Shown: positions 1-8,240 of the stretch, piece after piece
Numbering within the stretch: position 1 is the first letter of the stretch
How the letters are laid out: each line of letters starts with the position of its first letter
Assembly: GCA_045546615.1 (NCBI GenBank)
Contig: JAZQDD010000013.1
Span: 31,177 to 95,176 of the forward strand
Length of the DNA stretch: 64,000 bases
Origin: CAG-390 sp045546615
Lineage (GTDB): Bacteria; Bacillota; Clostridia; Oscillospirales; CAG-272
Direction: 5' to 3'
Program-made: the position numbers and the translations under genes
Notes under the pieces: generated by a model
What the model was told of the DNA's origin: nothing
Seen by the model: the letters and a program-made list of their open reading frames with translations, nothing else
Database searches by the model: none

Positions 1-327
1 GTGCTTGATTTCCCCGTGCTTGCCGACTACGCCATCATCTGCGAGGAGGCATTGGGTAAAAATCTCATTTTTGCAACACACGGGCATCTTTTTAATGCAT
101 CAAAGCTCCCGCCGCTCAATCACGGAGACATTTTGATACACGGACACACACATGTGCCGTGCTTTGAACAAACCAACGGTATTACTATTCTCAATCCCGG
201 ATCTGTGTCTATTCCCAAGGAGGGAAGTGAGCATAGTTACCTTGTGCTTAACGGCGCTGTTTTCACAAGACGCTCTCTTGATGGAGACATTTTGTCGGTA
301 CACAGCTTTATTAAAACTAAAAAGTGA
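1..327 (+). CDS. YfcE-type metallophosphodiesterase, C-terminal part (cut by window edge)
   Basis: The visible 108 residues are the C-terminal portion of a calcineurin-like phosphoesterase of the YfcE/MJ0936 family, which hydrolyses phosphodiesters with a dinuclear metal centre in the cytoplasm. THGH (residues 26-29) and GHTH (48-51) supply late metal ligands, and NPGS (65-68) is the typical motif before the last strands. Family members are about 160-185 residues long, so the N-terminal metal-binding motifs lie to the left of position 1. The GTG at position 1 is therefore probably an internal Val codon, not a start. It ends 10 bases before the dehydrogenase gene and may be the preceding gene of the same transcript. 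Confidence 0.85.
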   Translation: MLDFPVLADYAIICEEALGKNLIFATHGHLFNASKLPPLNHGDILIHGHTHVPCFEQTNGITILNPGSVSIPKEGSEHSYLVLNGAVFTRRSLDGDILSVHSFIKTKK

Positions 328-337
328 GGTCTGATCG

Positions 338-1282
338 ATGAATAAGATCACCATAATCGGCACTGGCAACGTTGGCTCGACTATTGCCTACACAATAGCC
401 CTTACGGGCATTGCGTCGGAGATAATTATGATAGACGTCAATCACGAAAAGGCACTCGGCGAGGCACTCGACATCAGACAGGGAACGCCCTTTTTGTCGT
501 CCTGCTCTATCTACGCGGGAAACTATCGCGATGCCGCAGACTCAAGTATTGTTATTTTCACCTGCGGAGTGGCAAGAAAGCCGGGACAGACAAGGCTTGA
601 TCTTGCGCAGGTCAATGTAAATATCCTGAAGAGCATTATTCCGCAGATAACAAAATATGCTCCAAAGGCTAAATACCTTATCGTAAGCAATCCCGTTGAC
701 ATTCTTACCTACACCTTCTGCAAGCTATCCGACCTGCCAAACAGACGCATAATAGGTTCAGGAACTATCCTTGACACCTCCAGATTGCGCGCAAGGCTGT
801 CGGAGTATTACTCCATAAACCAAAAAAACGTTCATGCATACGTTATGGGTGAGCATGGAGATTCAGCATTCATCCCGTGGTCACTCGCTAATATATCGAA
901 CGTCCCCATTCGCGAATGTCATAAATCCATCTCTATCGGCGGCGAGCTTGTTCCCGAGCCTAATTACGCGGAGATAGAGGATTACGTCAGAAAGTCGGGA
1001 GCGCGCGTCATCGAACGCAAGGGCGCAACGTTTTTTGCAGTTTCCGCGTCCGTTGTGCATCTTTGCAGATGCTTGCTCGGCGGAACTGACACGATCACTA
1101 CCGTGTCGACCATGATGAACGGAGAGTACGGTATTGAGGACGTTTGCTTGAGCATACTGAACATCATCGGTTCTGCCGGTGCGCATTCAAAGATGTTAGC
1201 TCCGCTCAATTCAGAGGAGATAGGAAAGCTCCACAACAGTGCCGCCGTTCTTAAAGAAATTATTGCGGCACTTGAAATATAA
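338..1282 (+). CDS. LDH-family 2-hydroxyacid dehydrogenase, probably malate dehydrogenase
   Basis: This 314-residue protein is an NAD-dependent L-lactate/malate dehydrogenase fold enzyme: GTGNVGS at 8-14 binds the dinucleotide, Asp33 ends the second strand (NAD preference), and GEHGD contains catalytic His173 with Arg150 in the TSRLR motif. The substrate-loop reads ARKPGQTR. Arg80 falls where true lactate dehydrogenases have Gln (Gln102 in the usual numbering), and Arg there is the classic determinant of malate/oxaloacetate specificity. The paralogue at 55825-56775 has Gln at the same place. The next gene is fumarase and a fumarate reductase follows, so reduction of oxaloacetate to malate is the likely role. 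The conserved Thr of LDHs (in KGATFF) is retained, so automatic annotation will probably say lactate dehydrogenase; specificity is inferred. Confidence 0.8.
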   Translation: MNKITIIGTGNVGSTIAYTIALTGIASEIIMIDVNHEKALGEALDIRQGTPFLSSCSIYAGNYRDAADSSIVIFTCGVARKPGQTRLDLAQVNVNILKSIIPQITKYAPKAKYLIVSNPVDILTYTFCKLSDLPNRRIIGSGTILDTSRLRARLSEYYSINQKNVHAYVMGEHGDSAFIPWSLANISNVPIRECHKSISIGGELVPEPNYAEIEDYVRKSGARVIERKGATFFAVSASVVHLCRCLLGGTDTITTVSTMMNGEYGIEDVCLSILNIIGSAGAHSKMLAPLNSEEIGKLHNSAAVLKEIIAALEI

Positions 1283-1308
1283 AATACAAAATTTTGGAGG
1301 TCAATATT

Positions 1309-2685
1309 ATGGAATACCGCATTGAACACGACTCTATGGGCGAAATGAAAGTTCCCGCCGACAAGCTTTGGGCGGCACAGACGCAGCGTAGCTGTGAGAA
1401 TTTTCAGATAGGCGTGGGCATCGAAACGATGCCGCGAGAGATAGTCCATGCTTTTGGCATACTGAAAAAAGCCGCAGCACAGGCAAACCACGAGCTGAAG
1501 CCCGAAAAAATGACGGACGAAAAGCTCGCCGCCATCGAAAAGGCGTGCGACGAGGTCATTTCCGGTGAGCTCATTTCAAACTTCCCCCTCGTAGTATGGC
1601 AGACCGGCTCGGGAACTCAATCCAATATGAACTCCAATGAGGTTATAGCCAACCGAGGCAATCAACTTGCCGGCAAGAAAATGCTCCATCCCAACGATGA
1701 TATAAATATGAGCCAATCCTCAAACGACACTTTCCCTACGGCAATGCACATTTCTGCCGTAATCGCCATAGAGGATAAGCTTATTCCCGCCGCAGAGACT
1801 CTCATCGCCACCTTCAAACGCCTTGAGGCGGAGAATGAGGGCGTTGTAAAGAGCGGACGTACGCATCTGCAGGATGCAACTCCCATCACCTTCCCGCAGG
1901 AGATCTCCGGCTGGAGAAGCAGTATTGAGCGTGACGTTGAGCTGCTCAAACTTTCTCTCAAGCCTCTCAAGGAGCTTGCCCTCGGCGGCACTGCCGTAGG
2001 AACGGGGCTTAACGCGCCTAAAGGTTTTGCAGAGCTTGTAGCAAGCAAGGTGTCCGCACTTACGGGTAAGGAGTTTGTTACTGCATCCAATAAATTCCAT
2101 GCACTCACCTCAAAGGACGAGATAGTTTTTGCACACGGCGCGATAAAGGCACTTGCGTGTGACCTTATGAAAATAGCAAATGACGTAAGATGGCTCGCAT
2201 CAGGTCCTCGTGACGGTCTTGGCGAGATATTCATTCCCGAAAACGAGCCCGGCTCGTCCATTATGCCCGGTAAGGTCAACCCCACACAGTGTGAGGCGCT
2301 TACCATGGTGGCAGTTCAGGTAATGGGCAATGACGTTGCCGTTGGTATGGCGGCATCGCAGGGTAATTTCGAGCTTAACGTATTTATGCCCGTATGTGCG
2401 TATAATTTCCTGCAGTCCGCACGTCTGCTTGCTGAGGCTATCGTTTCCTTTGACAAGAACTGTGCATCGGGTATTAAGGCAAACCGCGAAAAGATGCACC
2501 ACAACCTGCACAATTCGCTTATGCTCGTCACCGCGCTTAACCCCTACATCGGATATGAGAACGCCGCAAAGACGGTGAAAAAAGCGTTCAAGGATAATAT
2601 CTCTATCCGTCAGGCGTGTGTTGAACTCGGCTTTTTGACCGAGGAAAAATTCGACGAGGTATTCCATCCCGAAGAGATGGTATAA
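1309..2685 (+). CDS. fumC: Class II fumarate hydratase
   Basis: A 458-residue, oxygen-stable, iron-free fumarase that interconverts malate and fumarate as a cytoplasmic homotetramer. The superfamily signature GSSIMPGKVNP lies near residues 314-324 and contains the mobile-loop catalytic Ser; the SGRTHLQDATP stretch near residue 180 supplies the catalytic His region. An upstream in-frame TTG exists at 1294, but the ATG at 1309 sits 8 bases after GGAGG, so I take 1309. Length matches the family. It lies 26 bases behind the dehydrogenase gene and 21 bases ahead of hdrB, which places malate dehydration directly before the fumarate-reducing genes of the same operon. Confidence 0.95.
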   Translation: MEYRIEHDSMGEMKVPADKLWAAQTQRSCENFQIGVGIETMPREIVHAFGILKKAAAQANHELKPEKMTDEKLAAIEKACDEVISGELISNFPLVVWQTGSGTQSNMNSNEVIANRGNQLAGKKMLHPNDDINMSQSSNDTFPTAMHISAVIAIEDKLIPAAETLIATFKRLEAENEGVVKSGRTHLQDATPITFPQEISGWRSSIERDVELLKLSLKPLKELALGGTAVGTGLNAPKGFAELVASKVSALTGKEFVTASNKFHALTSKDEIVFAHGAIKALACDLMKIANDVRWLASGPRDGLGEIFIPENEPGSSIMPGKVNPTQCEALTMVAVQVMGNDVAVGMAASQGNFELNVFMPVCAYNFLQSARLLAEAIVSFDKNCASGIKANREKMHHNLHNSLMLVTALNPYIGYENAAKTVKKAFKDNISIRQACVELGFLTEEKFDEVFHPEEMV

Positions 2686-2706
2686 AAATTAAGGAGGAAT
2701 TCTCAG

Positions 2707-3516
2707 ATGAAGGTTAGCTATTTTCCGGGCTGTACCTTAAAAACAACGGCAAAAGAGCTTGACGTTTATACACGTGCCTCCGCTAAGGCACTTGGTGTCA
2801 CGCTTGAGGAAATAGAAAATTGGCAATGCTGTGGCGGCGTGTTCACAACCGCCAATGACGAGATAGCAACAAAGCTGTCGTCCGTACGCGCACTCGTTGA
2901 GGCGAGAGATAAGGAGCAGGCGCTTGTCAGCGTTTGTTCCGCTTGCCATAACGTGATCAAGCAGACGAACCACGCAATGCAGACTGACGAGGGCTTTGCT
3001 TTGCGCGTAAACAATTATATGCGCATGCAGGATCCCGAGCATGCCGAATATCACGGCGAGACACGCGTTATGCATTTCCTTGAGCTGCTGCGCGATGAGG
3101 TAGGCTTTGACAAGGTCGCCGCCGCCGTTAAAAATTCGCTTAAGGGCAAAAAAATCGCCCCATATTACGGTTGCTTGCTTCTGCGCCCCGCCAAAACCAT
3201 GCAAATGGATGACGTAGAGAATCCGAGAATAATCGAGGATCTTATACGCGCACTCGGCGCGGAGCCCGCCATTTACGCATACAGAAATGAATGTTGCGGC
3301 GGATACGTTGCGCTTGATGATCCTGATGCTGCCGCGAAACAAAGCGGCAGAGTTCTTGAGGGGGCAAAGTCAGCGGGTGCAGATCTTATTGTGACCGCTT
3401 GCCCGCTTTGCCGATATAATCTTATAAAGAACGGTAAGAGCGATATTCCCGTAGTATATTTTACGGAGCTTCTTGCGGAGGCTCTCGGAGTTAAGGAGAC
3501 AGAAAATGCGCAATAA
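2707..3516 (+). CDS. hdrB: Heterodisulfide reductase subunit B-like protein (two CCG domains)
   Basis: A 269-residue cytoplasmic HdrB homologue. Both cysteine-rich CCG motifs are complete: Cys9, Cys41-Cys42, Cys77 and Cys80; then Cys156, Cys196-Cys197, Cys232 and Cys235. In methanogen HdrB each CCG motif holds part of a non-cubane [4Fe-4S] cluster where a disulfide is split. In bacteria with Flx-Hdr complexes the physiological electron acceptor is mostly unknown. The gene starts with AAGGAGG-ATG spacing typical of this genome and overlaps hdrC by 11 bases, indicating translational coupling. In methanogen thiol:fumarate reductase a CCG domain of this kind is fused to the SdhB-like subunit; here it is a separate gene in an operon with frdBA, which suggests a related electron path. 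Confidence 0.93.
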   Translation: MKVSYFPGCTLKTTAKELDVYTRASAKALGVTLEEIENWQCCGGVFTTANDEIATKLSSVRALVEARDKEQALVSVCSACHNVIKQTNHAMQTDEGFALRVNNYMRMQDPEHAEYHGETRVMHFLELLRDEVGFDKVAAAVKNSLKGKKIAPYYGCLLLRPAKTMQMDDVENPRIIEDLIRALGAEPAIYAYRNECCGGYVALDDPDAAAKQSGRVLEGAKSAGADLIVTACPLCRYNLIKNGKSDIPVVYFTELLAEALGVKETENAQ

Positions 3517-3895
3517 TGAAAACGTTACACAGCGCGTTCTCCGCATAAGCGGAGTCAACGCACGCCGTTGCATGAAATGCGGAAAATGCAGCGCAAGCTG
3601 TCCCTCGTACGATGAGATGGAGTATCATCCCCATCAGTTCGTATATATGATCGAAAGCGGAGATATAGAGCCTTTGTTGAATTCTACCTCTATCTATAAG
3701 TGCCTGACCTGCTTTGCGTGCGTGGATAGGTGTCCGCGCGGTGTTGAGCCTGCAAAGCTTGTTGAGGCGATAAGGCTTGAGGTCATAAGAGAGCAGGGAG
3801 CTAATCATCTGCGCGCGGATGATGTTCCCGCACTTGTCACGGACGGCGTACCTCAGCAGTTGCTGGTAAGCGCGTTCAGAAAATACGCGAAATAA
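3506..3895 (+). CDS. hdrC: Heterodisulfide reductase subunit C-like ferredoxin protein
   Basis: A 129-residue protein with two [4Fe-4S] motifs, Cys22/25/28/32 and Cys66/69/72/76 (the latter followed by PRGVEP), the hallmark of HdrC. It wires electrons from HdrA to HdrB. An upstream in-frame start at 3473 would add 11 residues, but AAGGAG at 3493-3498 points to the ATG at 3506, which overlaps the end of hdrB. Only 17 bases separate it from hdrA. No membrane segment is present, so this is the soluble HdrC type, not the membrane-bound HdrE/DsrM-linked type. Confidence 0.92.
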   Translation: MRNNENVTQRVLRISGVNARRCMKCGKCSASCPSYDEMEYHPHQFVYMIESGDIEPLLNSTSIYKCLTCFACVDRCPRGVEPAKLVEAIRLEVIREQGANHLRADDVPALVTDGVPQQLLVSAFRKYAK

Positions 3896-3912
3896 CGAAA
3901 GGAGAGAGCTAA

Positions 3913-5904
3913 ATGCCAAGAATTGGAGTATTCGTATGCTGGTGCGGCACTAATATTGCGGGCACGGTTGACGTAGCCGCGGTTGCCGAGGCTGTTAAAA
4001 ATGAGCAAGGCGTGGTTTTCTCCACCGATTACCAATATATGTGCTCGCAATCGGGACAGGACATAATCAAAAATGCTATCAGAAAGTATGATCTTACGGG
4101 TATAGTTGTATGCTCCTGCTCGCCCCGAATGCATGAGGCGACTTTCCGCAAGACAGCATCCGCGGCAGGACTCAATCCATATATGGTTGAGATAGCAAAT
4201 ATCCGTGAGCAATGCTCGTGGGTACATAAGGATATGCTTACGGGAACGCAAAAGGCGATAGTTCTTGCAAAGGCGGCTATCGCAAAGGTCAATCTTAACG
4301 CGCCTCTCACCCCCGGAGAGAGTCCTGTGACCAAGCGCGCCCTCGTTATCGGCGGCGGAATTGCAGGAATTCAGACGGCGCTTGATATAGCCGATGCGGG
4401 ATTCCCCGTGGATATCGTGGAGACAAAACCCACTATCGGCGGAAAGATGGCACAGCTCGACAAGACCTTCCCCACACTTGACTGCGCCGCTTGTATCCTG
4501 ACGCCTAAGATGGTCGATGCATCGCAGCACGAAAAGATTAGGGTTTTTGCGTATAGCGAGATAGATGAGGTCAAAGGCTTTGTCGGAAACTTCGACGTTA
4601 AGATAAGAAGAAAAGCAAGATACGTAAAGGAAGAGCTTTGCACAGGTTGCGGTCTTTGTACCGAAAAATGCCCGCAAAAGAAAGTTCCCAACGAATTTAA
4701 CATGGGCATGGATAACCGCCGTGCTATCTACATTCCGTTTGCACAGGCAGTGCCGAAGGTTGCAACCATCGACGCGGATTACTGCACGATGCTCAAAACG
4801 GGCAAGTGCGGCGTATGTTCAAAGGTCTGTTCTGTGGGTGCTATTGACTATAAGCAGAAGGATGAGATCATTACTGAACGTTACGGCGCGATAGTTGCCG
4901 CAACGGGCTTTAATCCCATTAGTATGGATAAATTTGATGAGTATGCGTACAGTCAGTCAAAGGACGTTATTACCTCTCTTGAGTTTGAACGTCTGACCAA
5001 CGCCGCAGGCCCTACCGCAGGTAAGCTTCTGCGTCCCTCGGATGGAAAGCATCCTCACACCATAGTTTTTGTACAATGCGTAGGCTCTCGTTGCGCCGCC
5101 GCCGAAAAGGGCAAGGAGTATTGTTCCAAGATCTGCTGTATGTATACCGCAAAGCACGCAATGCTCGTGCGCGATAAATATCCCGATACCGAGGTGTATG
5201 TTTTCTATATCGATGTTCGTACCCCCGGCAAGAATTTCGACGAATTCTACCGCAGAGCCGTTGAGGAATATGGCGTACATTATATTAAAGGAATGGTGGG
5301 CAAGGTATCACCCGAGGGTGATGTACTAAAGGTTCAGGCGTCTGACCTTATTGCAAACAAGCAGCTTCATATTGATGCCGATCTCGTTGTACTTGCCGCC
5401 GCCATTGAGCCTGATAAGTCAGCAAGAAGCCTCGCTACGATGCTTACCGCATCTATGGACACGAACGATTTCTTTACCGAAGCTCACCCGAAGCTCCGTC
5501 CCGTGGAAAGCCCCACGGCAGGTGTATTTTTGTCGGGAGCGTGCCAAGGACCGAAGGATATTCCGGAAACGGTCTCGCAGGCGGGTGCCGCCGCTTCAAA
5601 GGTCATTGGACTTCTTGCCAAGGATAAGCTTATCGGTAACCCCTGCATTTCTCATTCCGATGAGATGATGTGTAACGGCTGTTCCTCTTGCGAGAGGGTG
5701 TGCCCATACGGTGCTATTACTTACGTTAACAAGGAATTCAGAATGCCCGACAGAACAACGCTCGTCCGCCGTGTCGCATCTGTCAACGAGGCAGTATGTC
5801 AGGGCTGTGGCGCTTGTACTGTGGCTTGTCCGTCGGGCGCTATGGATCTTCGCGGATTTACCGCACAGCAAATTATGTCGGAGGTGGATGCAATATGCAA
5901 GTAA
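3913..5904 (+). CDS. hdrA: Heterodisulfide reductase subunit A-like, bifurcating flavoprotein
   Basis: A 663-residue HdrA, close to the length of the methanogen protein. Order: an N-terminal cysteine-rich domain (Cys9, Cys11, Cys44, Cys67, Cys69, Cys101), an FAD-binding thioredoxin-reductase-like domain with VIGGGIAGIQ near 145-154 and GGKMAQLDKTFPTLDC near 177-191, an inserted ferredoxin motif CTGCGLCTEKCP from Cys243, a further CGVCSKVC cluster, and two C-terminal ferredoxin motifs from Cys587 and Cys629. HdrA carries the FAD that bifurcates electrons, sending one through HdrC/HdrB and one to ferredoxin. It overlaps the MvhD/FlxD gene by 10 bases, as expected for the subunit feeding electrons into it. 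Function in bifurcation is family knowledge applied by homology. Confidence 0.95.
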   Translation: MPRIGVFVCWCGTNIAGTVDVAAVAEAVKNEQGVVFSTDYQYMCSQSGQDIIKNAIRKYDLTGIVVCSCSPRMHEATFRKTASAAGLNPYMVEIANIREQCSWVHKDMLTGTQKAIVLAKAAIAKVNLNAPLTPGESPVTKRALVIGGGIAGIQTALDIADAGFPVDIVETKPTIGGKMAQLDKTFPTLDCAACILTPKMVDASQHEKIRVFAYSEIDEVKGFVGNFDVKIRRKARYVKEELCTGCGLCTEKCPQKKVPNEFNMGMDNRRAIYIPFAQAVPKVATIDADYCTMLKTGKCGVCSKVCSVGAIDYKQKDEIITERYGAIVAATGFNPISMDKFDEYAYSQSKDVITSLEFERLTNAAGPTAGKLLRPSDGKHPHTIVFVQCVGSRCAAAEKGKEYCSKICCMYTAKHAMLVRDKYPDTEVYVFYIDVRTPGKNFDEFYRRAVEEYGVHYIKGMVGKVSPEGDVLKVQASDLIANKQLHIDADLVVLAAAIEPDKSARSLATMLTASMDTNDFFTEAHPKLRPVESPTAGVFLSGACQGPKDIPETVSQAGAAASKVIGLLAKDKLIGNPCISHSDEMMCNGCSSCERVCPYGAITYVNKEFRMPDRTTLVRRVASVNEAVCQGCGACTVACPSGAMDLRGFTAQQIMSEVDAICK

Positions 5905-6329
5905 GTGAATACAAGCCCCTCATCGTTGCATTTTGTTGCAATTGGTGCTCCTATGCGGGCGCCGATCTTGCGGGTAACAACCGACTCAACTACCCCGCGG
6001 AGGTAAAGATCATCCGCGTGCCCTGCTCGTGCAGAGTTAATCCATCGTTTGTACTTCGTGCATTCCAGCGCGGAGCAGACGGCGTTATCATCTGCGGCTG
6101 TCACCCCGGCGACTGCCACTATACCTCGGGTAACTATTATACCCGCCGCAGAATGGCGATGCTTTTCTCAATGCTTGAGTATCTCGGCATCGAGAAGGAG
6201 CGTACGCGCGTAGAATGGGTGTCTGCCGCGGAAGGGGCAAAATTTGCCGCCACAATGAATGATTTTGTCGAGACTGTGGCTTCTCTTGGCGAGAATAAAA
6301 GATTGGAGGACCTCAGATGCAAGCGATAA
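5895..6329 (+). CDS. flxD: MvhD/FlxD-type [2Fe-2S] electron-transfer subunit
   Basis: A 144-residue MvhD-family protein with FCCNWCSYAG (Cys14, 15, 18), VPCSCR (Cys44, 46) and CGCHPGDCHY (Cys67, 69, 74). Proteins of this family carry a [2Fe-2S] cluster and dock hydrogenases, formate dehydrogenases or Flx modules onto HdrA. An open frame extends upstream to 5796 inside hdrA, but GGAGGTGG just before the ATG at 5895 decides the start. It overlaps hdrA and the following gene (ATG at 6317), a pattern of tight coupling. No hydrogenase genes adjoin, so the electron source is presumably the Flx module encoded next. Confidence 0.93.
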   Translation: MQVSEYKPLIVAFCCNWCSYAGADLAGNNRLNYPAEVKIIRVPCSCRVNPSFVLRAFQRGADGVIICGCHPGDCHYTSGNYYTRRRMAMLFSMLEYLGIEKERTRVEWVSAAEGAKFAATMNDFVETVASLGENKRLEDLRCKR

Positions 6330-7222
6330 GCAGTAAAACCCTCGTGGATATAGCCGCAAAAAAACTCGCGGACGGTGAGGTATCTGCCGTCCTCGGTTGG
6401 AAAAAAGGACTTTTCAATTACGATGTGACTCCTGCCGTGTTTACTAATGCGGATGAGCTTGCAGATGGCTTTGTTTATACCGATTTTTGTGCGGCAAATC
6501 TTTCAAAATATCTTGTAAATGAAACTAAAAAGCCGGAATATCGCTCCGACGATAGAAAAATTCTCGTTTTCTTGAAGCCTTGCGATACATATAGTTTTAA
6601 CCAGCTTCTCACCGAGCATCGAATTCACAGAGACCGCGTTTGCGTTGTTGCAGTACCGTGCAACGGTATGATAGACCTCACGGGCGCACCGTATGAAAAA
6701 TGCGTGAACTGCAAGAGTAAAAAGGCTGTTGTCTATGACGAGCTTGTGGGCGAAAACGGCGACGTTATCGACTCCAATCGTTTTGACGAGGTCGAACGCA
6801 TTGAGGCTATGTCGTCTGATGAAAAATTTGAGTTTTGGCAGAACGAGCTTTCCCGTTGCATCAGGTGCAATGCCTGCCGCAACGTATGCCCCGCCTGCAC
6901 ATGCGAAAAATGTGTTTTTGACAATCCCGCGTCGGGACTTGAAAACAAAGCGATATCGGACAGCTTTGAAGAAAAAATGTTCCACATCATCCGCGCGTTT
7001 CACGTTGCGGGCAGATGCACGGACTGTGGTGAATGCTCAAGAGTGTGCCCACAGCACATTCCGCTTCACCTGCTTAACAGAAAGCTCATTAAGGATATGA
7101 ATGAGGCTTACGGCGAATATCAGGCAGGTGCTGTGGAGGGTAGCCGTGCGCCCCTCGTTGATTATTCCGTAAACGACATAGAGCCTGCAGAGGCTGTCGG
7201 AAAGGGAGGCAACAATGCGTAA
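6317..7222 (+). CDS. flxC: FlxC-like iron-sulfur subunit
   Basis: A 301-residue protein whose C-terminal half has two ferredoxin-type motifs, CIRCNACRNVCP starting at Cys181 (followed by ACTCEKC) and CTDCGECSRVCP starting at Cys234. The N-terminal half has a KPCDTYSFNQL stretch and a following CNGMID stretch, resembling subunits associated with F420-hydrogenase beta and Flx proteins. In Desulfovibrio the order is flxABCD-hdrABC; here the flx genes are in the exact reverse order, so by domain content and position this corresponds to FlxC. GGAGGA precedes the start, and the gene overlaps both neighbours. The exact assignment FlxB versus FlxC is by analogy. Confidence 0.78.
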   Translation: MQAISSKTLVDIAAKKLADGEVSAVLGWKKGLFNYDVTPAVFTNADELADGFVYTDFCAANLSKYLVNETKKPEYRSDDRKILVFLKPCDTYSFNQLLTEHRIHRDRVCVVAVPCNGMIDLTGAPYEKCVNCKSKKAVVYDELVGENGDVIDSNRFDEVERIEAMSSDEKFEFWQNELSRCIRCNACRNVCPACTCEKCVFDNPASGLENKAISDSFEEKMFHIIRAFHVAGRCTDCGECSRVCPQHIPLHLLNRKLIKDMNEAYGEYQAGAVEGSRAPLVDYSVNDIEPAEAVGKGGNNA

Positions 7223-8240
7223 ATGTAACATAAATAAAATAGAGGAATTGTTTGCCGCCATTTCCGAAAAGGCAAGTCTTTACGTTCCCGTAGATACTGC
7301 AAAAACGGGCGCAAAATTTAAAAAATGGCAAAAGGGTGTTGAGCTTTCAAAGGCTCTTAACACCGCAAACAGCGTAAAGGATTTCTTCTTCCCGCAAAGC
7401 GAGAGCATTGTGGATTTTAAAATGGAAGGAAAAAATATCGAGGTAATCGATATTCGCAGCGAGAGCGAGGACTTTGTGCTTTTCGGTGTTCGCGCGTGTG
7501 ACGTCAAGAGCTTTGATATTCTTGACCGCGTTTTTCTTGCTGATACACCTGACAGCTATTATGCAAACCGCCGCGAGCATTGTACCGTCATTTCGCTCGC
7601 TTGCGCCAACCCCGGATACACCTGCTTTTGCTCGACGTTCGGCATAGATGCCGCAGAGCCCGGAGCGGATATTTCGGCATGGATGTGCGTTGATGCTTTG
7701 TATCTGCAGGCGAATACAGAAAAGGGAAGTGCGCTCCTTGCGCGTGTTTCGGATGTCACCGAGGATGCGGACCCTGCCGCTGTTGAAGGCATGAAGGCTG
7801 TTATCAGAGAGAAGATATCAAAACTTCCTTTGTCTGACCTCAAAGCCGATGCCTTTGGCGCTGACAAAACCAAAAAGTTTTTTGACTCTCCCGAATGGAA
7901 GTCGCTTTCCGAGTCCTGCCTTGGTTGCGGAACGTGTACCTTCGTTTGCCCCACTTGTCAATGCTATGACATAAAGGATTTTGATACGGGACATGGTATT
8001 AAGCGTTTCCGTTGCTGGGATTCTTGTATGTATTCGGATTTTACGAAGATGGCACACGGAAATCCCAGACTTACTCAAGTAGAGCGCTTCCGTCAGCGAT
8101 TTATGCATAAGCTCGTGTATTTCCCGAGCAACCACGACGGTATGTTCAGTTGCGTAGGATGCGGCAGATGTATTTCAAGCTGTCCTGTGTCGATGAACAT
8201 CGTAAAAGTAATGAAATCACTTGGAGGTAAGGAAGAATGA
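7215..8240 (+). CDS. flxB: FlxB-like iron-sulfur subunit (anaerobic sulfite reductase A-like)
   Basis: A 341-residue iron-sulfur protein of the AsrA/HydB-like family. FGVRACDVKSFDILDRVF around residue 95 and CANPGYTCFCSTFG around 135 are typical of this fold. Two ferredoxin motifs follow, CLGCGTCTFVCP from Cys235 (with CQC after it) and CVGCGRCISSCP from Cys313. It should relay electrons between the FAD/NAD(H) subunit encoded next and the FlxC/FlxD side. GGGAGG precedes the ATG; the stop overlaps the next ATG (ATGA). No siroheme sulfite reductase gene is near, arguing against a sulfite-reducing role. Confidence 0.82.
   Translation: MRKCNINKIEELFAAISEKASLYVPVDTAKTGAKFKKWQKGVELSKALNTANSVKDFFFPQSESIVDFKMEGKNIEVIDIRSESEDFVLFGVRACDVKSFDILDRVFLADTPDSYYANRREHCTVISLACANPGYTCFCSTFGIDAAEPGADISAWMCVDALYLQANTEKGSALLARVSDVTEDADPAAVEGMKAVIREKISKLPLSDLKADAFGADKTKKFFDSPEWKSLSESCLGCGTCTFVCPTCQCYDIKDFDTGHGIKRFRCWDSCMYSDFTKMAHGNPRLTQVERFRQRFMHKLVYFPSNHDGMFSCVGCGRCISSCPVSMNIVKVMKSLGGKEE

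Noticed and set aside
1662..2306. 214-codon minus-strand frame opposite fumC
   Set aside because: It mirrors the codon pattern of fumC, has no ribosome binding site and no recognisable domain.
5796..5894. Upstream extension of the MvhD/FlxD gene within hdrA
   Set aside because: The extension overlaps conserved hdrA codons; the ATG at 5895 has a good ribosome binding site and gives the family length.
2707..5904. Methanogen heterodisulfide reductase and an archaeal origin
   Set aside because: No coenzyme M/B or methanogenesis genes are present, and all surrounding genes and signals are of Gram-positive type. Bacterial Hdr-Flx is the better reading.
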